A stretch of DNA of 64,000 nt from UBA1231 sp045652765 (GTDB lineage Bacteria > Bacillota_I > Bacilli_A > ML615J-28 > CAG-313). How positions within the stretch are numbered: position 1 is the first letter of the stretch; each line of letters opens with the position of its first letter. The position numbers and the translations under genes were made by a program. Location of the stretch: NCBI GenBank assembly GCA_045652765.1, contig JAZOLG010000029.1, forward strand, positions 11,399 to 75,398. Direction: 5' to 3'. This document shows positions 61,001 to 64,000 of the stretch, piece after piece. The notes under the pieces were generated by a model, which did not search any database, was not told the DNA's origin, and was given only the letters and a program-made list of their open reading frames with translations.

Positions 61001-64000
61001 GCCTGAATTATATAACCAATACTTACTACCACAAGGAATGATTCCAGAAGATTTTGCAGAATTATTTAATGTTCAATCATTGTATCTTGCAGAACATAAA
61101 AAAGACCAAACTTATTTAGAAGGTTTAACTGGATATCAATTAACACAAGATATCGTTACAATCTTAAGTATTGCTGAATTATTAATTGACTTTGATATGT
61201 TAAATATCTTAGCAAGTGATAAAGATATTTTATTTGCAGAAGCAACAGATACATTCAATAGATTATTTGATTTAGTTAAACAATTAAATGTTTTAAGAGA
61301 TAATGGTAATAAACTTGCATCAATCTTAGTAAAAATGATACTAGAAGTAGAAGTTCCTGCTGAAGAGTTCGAAGAGCTTGGTATTAACTGGCATGAAGAA
61401 ATTGAAGGTGTTAAAGGAATCGTTCAAGCTGTATTTGAATTACTAGAAAGATCTGGTATTGAAGGATACAAGAAACTTAATGAAGTTCTTGATAACCCAA
61501 TGGATTATTTAGAAAACTTCTTAGTAGATGAAAATGTTAAATCTTTAGCAGATATCATTACTAAAGTAAGTGAATCTAAAGTATTAGAATTACTTGCATT
61601 ACCACTAATTAATAAATTTGTTCCTGGTATGGTTGATGGTCTTGAAGAATTCACAGAAGATGAATATTCAGGTGAAATGGCTTGCGAAGATATTTATGCA
61701 TTTGCTGACATTCTTTACAACATTGCTGAAGCTGAATTAATGGCTACAATTAAAGTTGTTTTAGGTGAATTCACTGATTTACTTCCAAAATCAGATACAA
61801 ACGTATCAATTCCATTGAGACATGATTTATATGCTGAAATCATTGAAAACTTATTTGGATTAAATATTTTACAAATCCCTTCTGTAAAAGAATTCATTGT
61901 TAAAACATTATCTGAATCTTTAACAGATATGGATTTATCAAGTGTTACTCCAGAAGGATTAGATTTTGCTCAAGACGGAAAAGCAATTGCTGATGCATAT
62001 CGTGCATTTGTAGAAAGTTTTGAACAAGATGTATATGATGACATCACAGTTAATGATTTATTAGCAATCATTAATGGTGAAGTTGAATTGAAAGATTTAG
62101 AAGGTATTTTTACTCAAACTAATTTATATGCTGTAGTAGATTTACTTGAAGGAATCTTAAACACAACACTTGTAAAAGAATTCTCATTAGTAGTATTTGA
62201 CCTTGCAAAAGATATGCTTCCAGCAGATTTCGCATTCTTATTCGAAGTTGAATTAACTGAAGATGAATTCCACGATGACATCCTTGCTCTTATGGATGTT
62301 GTTAGAGCAGCTATTGCTCAAGAAGTATACAATATAATTTTTGATAAAGGTATTCCATTTAAAGATCTTGGTAATAACTTAAGAACTATTTTAGAAACTT
62401 TATTAAATACAAATTTAATTTACAAAAATGCTGATAACGTTGTAATGAATGTTTTAGGTATTTTAGATATTAAAGTAACAATTGAAGAATTAGCTAATGT
62501 TGATTACTCACAAGATTTAGAAGCTATTTATGCTATCTTTAATCATTTAGAAGATTTATTAACAAATGCTAATTTCGAAGATCACGCAGAAATCTTAGAT
62601 TTCGTAGAAACTCTAGATGTAAATGCATTAATTGAAGATGAAGAAATTCTAAATAATGATAATTTATTAAGTATCATTAATGTTTTAGATAACGTATTTA
62701 GTTTAACTATTCTTCCAGTTATTTTTGAACCTGCTTTCAATCAATATGCAACTGACTTAGTTGCTGGTCTTGGCGAAGATCTTAAACCATTACTAAGTAT
62801 TGATGATTATAAAGCAGATGCATTTATCGCTGATGCGAAAGCATTAGTAGGTATTTTAAGAGAAGTAGTTAATTTAGATGCATTAGGAATTTATCGCGGC
62901 GGCGATATTAATTGGGCTAATACAGAACCAATTGAAAATATTCTTAAAGCAGTATTTGGACTTAACTTCTTAAATGCTAAACTTGATGAAATTGTTGAAT
63001 TTGCTTCAAGTGATTCACTAGATTTATCTGGTTTAGACATTGAATCTATAAGAAATAGTCTTGTAAGTGATGGTCAACTTTTAGCTAACACTTATAAACT
63101 TCTTGCTCAAAACATTCTTGCACAAGAATGGTTCCCAATTAAAAATATTGATGGTTTTGATGGCCTTGGAATTGATTCATTACCATTTGAAAACCTATTA
63201 ACTTATGAAGTTTTAGAAACTATTGGAAAAGTTGTTTATAACATTGTTTCTATGAACTTAGTATATGAAGCATTACCAATTGGCTTTGACATGGCAAAAG
63301 ATATGGTTCCTGAAAACCTAGCATTCTTAGTTGATGTTGAACTTGGTAAAGAAGAATTACAAGCTGATTTATATGCAATTATCGATATCTTAGAAATCGC
63401 AGTTGACATTATTGAACCAGCACTTGAAGAATTAGCAACTAATGTTGCAGGTATTATTGATGGTTCTGTTGATCCACTTCAATTAGAACTTAAATACAAT
63501 TTAGATAACTTATTTGTTGATGTAAAACAAATTGCTCAATTAATTGATAACATGAACTTAATTGATGGTCGTGGTCTTGATTTAATTATTGGTGCATTAG
63601 CATTAGCAGATATCACAGTTACTAAAGAAGAATTAGCTAATGTTTCATTCGCAACTGAAAAAGACAATGCTGAATTAGCAGTAGCTGAAATTGTTAACTT
63701 ACTTGTTAATAATGAACTTTACTCATTAAAAGATATCTTAGCTTTAGCTGATAACTTAAGTCTTGAAAATACAGATTTAATTAACACAGAAAATGTATTA
63801 AGTATCTTAAATATCGTACAATATGTTCTTGATTCTGAATTAATTAGATCATTATTTGGACCTATTTACGAAGCTCAATTAAAAGATATGGTTCCTGCAG
63901 ATTTCGCAAGCATTCTTGAATTTAATGAAGACTATGCAGCTCGCGATTTACTTGATGATTTAAGTACTATCGTAGATGCATTACAAAGTATTGTAAGCTT
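58080..64000 (+). CDS. Giant CvpA-like membrane protein with tandem helical repeats, 3'-truncated by the window edge
   Basis: At least 1973 codons without a stop; the end lies outside the window. The N-terminus resembles that of its upstream neighbour: about three to four membrane helices in a CvpA-like order (MPSVNTIMLIFALAALGILAL then GFLAGFKREL; another block near 120-160), a cytoplasmic basic stretch RRRRRKRKEREAKR near residue 163, and a further helix near residues 222-244. The rest is an acidic, Leu-rich helical array of about eight degenerate units, each with a segment like DMVPADFAFLFEVEL and many with [DN]-W-x-x-E. No catalytic motif or known domain is visible. The ATG at 58080 has an AGAGGTG Shine-Dalgarno and its own promoter. 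Confidence 0.85.
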   Translation, partial: MPSVNTIMLIFALAALGILALSALVGFLAGFKRELKLMIVFLVLLGLVWLVLGNVALLLDANLPAFATTMLSDLLSGIFPDVTLGQFTSLRGLIVEVAGGLVPDIKNLLVEGTKTYSLIMSVLEFVLRFVLILVGTIVVYVLCIVIRLLSFVIGSIIRLFTIRRRRRKRKEREAKRETGLDEGVVVVKSDIYDGEVVVTLSRNPKKVRKGKRRGWAAGLGLLRGALTVLLICVPITGLLSIVSEVEPETVDMVMDVMNGGQTSDQMAEGDNDLLDFVFEFADAYDSGIVAEIIGSSEYFLGKPLDETLFDNLLKIETSTQTIYVREELIKLVKIANILQESYDPDKKIPFDVWSLSDVKQDQIFELLGDFKLFAEIMPVAIEFAGTLDMVQNLFKDTNLNFEEEMAKLQSIDWSHDLAYIFKAVRHALELGDITEGFNPLQLNSDVLRDVVANLGATDFVAKLMPIVINVALYLELNPGTENEFKVSDIIGDWPKDQIIVTDGIVWENELVNLVDVYELFQSMELDLANLDIVALLGDEEKIDIIKNMLTKVVTSDLFLDILLEIVDVAKEFQLGKLNFEEFKNILKLTNLVAEDWEADVNTLIDMIVVVEELGVLSEAGIDFYNYDALRELVSKLFDLMILSNKAGVNYQTPEQRAVGEAFNEVKTLLVEAALRQFDLFDIEDEFQFEQFTDDERDEIDWENEKQMLLNVLDVYENLMEFLKTKDVTFDNLGDNLMDLLNYDETFDHLIDLLDALVDSDLAMTLIPYALDKYLVPIIEDFEDQAQLPDGDKVDITDGIDRNNLSEEIFNLIYILMDARELGLVGAVTGGELNLSLAALAYNPDSESFNEMSDKLGYRPDADTLALVDIINRVFNSRLFEGKEAKLLRVLFAVFLDTRVSKDAINAIDFNVSEDSERAILVSAINGLRPILEDFNEFFVDGELNFDYFLEKTIALDVIDSVRKLFSSEIVAVLLPELYNQYLLPQGMIPEDFAELFNVQSLYLAEHKKDQTYLEGLTGYQLTQDIVTILSIAELLIDFDMLNILASDKDILFAEATDTFNRLFDLVKQLNVLRDNGNKLASILVKMILEVEVPAEEFEELGINWHEEIEGVKGIVQAVFELLERSGIEGYKKLNEVLDNPMDYLENFLVDENVKSLADIITKVSESKVLELLALPLINKFVPGMVDGLEEFTEDEYSGEMACEDIYAFADILYNIAEAELMATIKVVLGEFTDLLPKSDTNVSIPLRHDLYAEIIENLFGLNILQIPSVKEFIVKTLSESLTDMDLSSVTPEGLDFAQDGKAIADAYRAFVESFEQDVYDDITVNDLLAIINGEVELKDLEGIFTQTNLYAVVDLLEGILNTTLVKEFSLVVFDLAKDMLPADFAFLFEVELTEDEFHDDILALMDVVRAAIAQEVYNIIFDKGIPFKDLGNNLRTILETLLNTNLIYKNADNVVMNVLGILDIKVTIEELANVDYSQDLEAIYAIFNHLEDLLTNANFEDHAEILDFVETLDVNALIEDEEILNNDNLLSIINVLDNVFSLTILPVIFEPAFNQYATDLVAGLGEDLKPLLSIDDYKADAFIADAKALVGILREVVNLDALGIYRGGDINWANTEPIENILKAVFGLNFLNAKLDEIVEFASSDSLDLSGLDIESIRNSLVSDGQLLANTYKLLAQNILAQEWFPIKNIDGFDGLGIDSLPFENLLTYEVLETIGKVVYNIVSMNLVYEALPIGFDMAKDMVPENLAFLVDVELGKEELQADLYAIIDILEIAVDIIEPALEELATNVAGIIDGSVDPLQLELKYNLDNLFVDVKQIAQLIDNMNLIDGRGLDLIIGALALADITVTKEELANVSFATEKDNAELAVAEIVNLLVNNELYSLKDILALADNLSLENTDLINTENVLSILNIVQYVLDSELIRSLFGPIYEAQLKDMVPADFASILEFNEDYAARDLLDDLSTIVDALQSIVS
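59170..64000 (+). repeat. About eight degenerate repeat units in the giant protein
   Basis: Two marker motifs recur. DMVP-type segments occur near 61036 (GMIPEDFAELF), 62210 (DMLPADFAFLF), 63300 (DMVPENLAFLV) and 63885 (DMVPADFASIL). DW/NW-E motifs have Trp codons at 59316, 59865, 60180, 61389 and 62913, with Tyr replacing Trp at 62505. Unit starts fall roughly every 530-630 nt (about 180-210 residues), with one longer gap of about 900 nt. The last full pair (62170-62700 and 63258-63840) shows the clearest similarity. Confidence 0.65.

Noticed and set aside
1..64000. Mycoplasma-type genetic code (UGA = Trp)
   Set aside because: Several genes end in UGA (sufS, the yabP-like gene, the DUF1700 gene, the lipoprotein at 25466), and conserved Trp codons are all TGG.
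1..64000. CRISPR arrays, prophage or insertion sequences
   Set aside because: No regularly spaced direct repeats, transposase, integrase or terminal inverted repeats were found; the amidase at the left edge has no phage genes beside it.

Overview
This is a 64 kb stretch of a low-GC, gene-dense bacterial chromosome. UGA is used as a stop codon (for example at the ends of sufS, the yabP-like gene and the DUF1700/DUF4097 gene) and I found no gene that needs UGA read as Trp, so the genetic code is standard. Gene content points to Bacillota, class Bacilli, near the Erysipelotrichia/Mollicutes border, probably an anaerobe. The supporting genes are a sufCDSUB operon in Bacillus order, a tmk-holB-ricT-trmN6-rsmI cluster, tilS-ftsH, yabP/yabQ sporulation relatives, single-chain pyruvate:ferredoxin oxidoreductase and FeoAB. 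The exact lineage cannot be fixed from sequence reading alone. No transposons, prophage, CRISPR arrays or rRNA genes were seen, and no gap without a gene exceeds 300 bp.

Layout. 1-9008: a 5'-truncated peptidoglycan amidase, M28 and M18 peptidases, two tandem DUF1292 proteins, thiamine pyrophosphokinase, then the tmk-holB-ricT-trmN6-rsmI operon. 9031-9894 (-): a catalytically degenerate MurE-like protein. 10112-13654: nifJ. 13711-16805: a membrane protein and a four-gene YhbD-like/bactofilin operon with a consensus promoter carrying a built-in palindrome. 16930-21552: the Suf Fe-S assembly operon, with a very short SufD. 21590-25371: an XRE regulator and a hydrolase / MurF-like ligase / D-Ala-D-Ala ligase operon. 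25466-26926: Cys-rich exported proteins. 27097-32875: tilS-ftsH-rqcP-maf, with hslO and yebC on the opposite strand. 33025-38437: an unknown protein, an M16C peptidase and a large Cys-pair-rich anchored protein. 38445-41766: a DtxR-family repressor and the feoA-feoB-Cys-rich-protein operon, with two palindromic operator candidates. 41892-45617: GNAT-like protein, lysS, yabP/yabQ, tRNA-Tyr and tRNA-Gln. 45713-49698: a DUF1700/DUF4097 protein, a small membrane protein, glyA and mscL. 49711-52541: a yybP-ykoY-type (Mn2+) riboswitch and a P-type ATPase. 52573-55038: a degenerate aspartate ammonia-lyase-like protein facing away from murA. 55094-64000: two adjacent giant proteins, each with a CvpA-like membrane domain followed by degenerate helical repeats; the second runs off the window.

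The genes fit an anaerobic metabolism dependent on Fe-S clusters: iron uptake (FeoAB), cluster assembly (Suf) and a major Fe-S enzyme (NifJ). Metal balance appears to be controlled by a DtxR-family repressor for iron and a Mn2+ riboswitch for manganese export. Cell-wall genes (murA, MurF-like, ddl, amidase) suggest that a peptidoglycan pathway is kept. Two proteins keep the fold of a known enzyme but have lost its active site.

The most novel-looking material is the CvpA-like giant repeat pair at the right end. Next come the self-contained bactofilin operon with its likely autoregulatory operator and the MurE- and AspA-like pseudoenzymes. Promoters are easy to read: many are an extended -10 (TGnTATAAT), and three perfect TTGACA-17-TATAAT promoters precede regulated transcription units.
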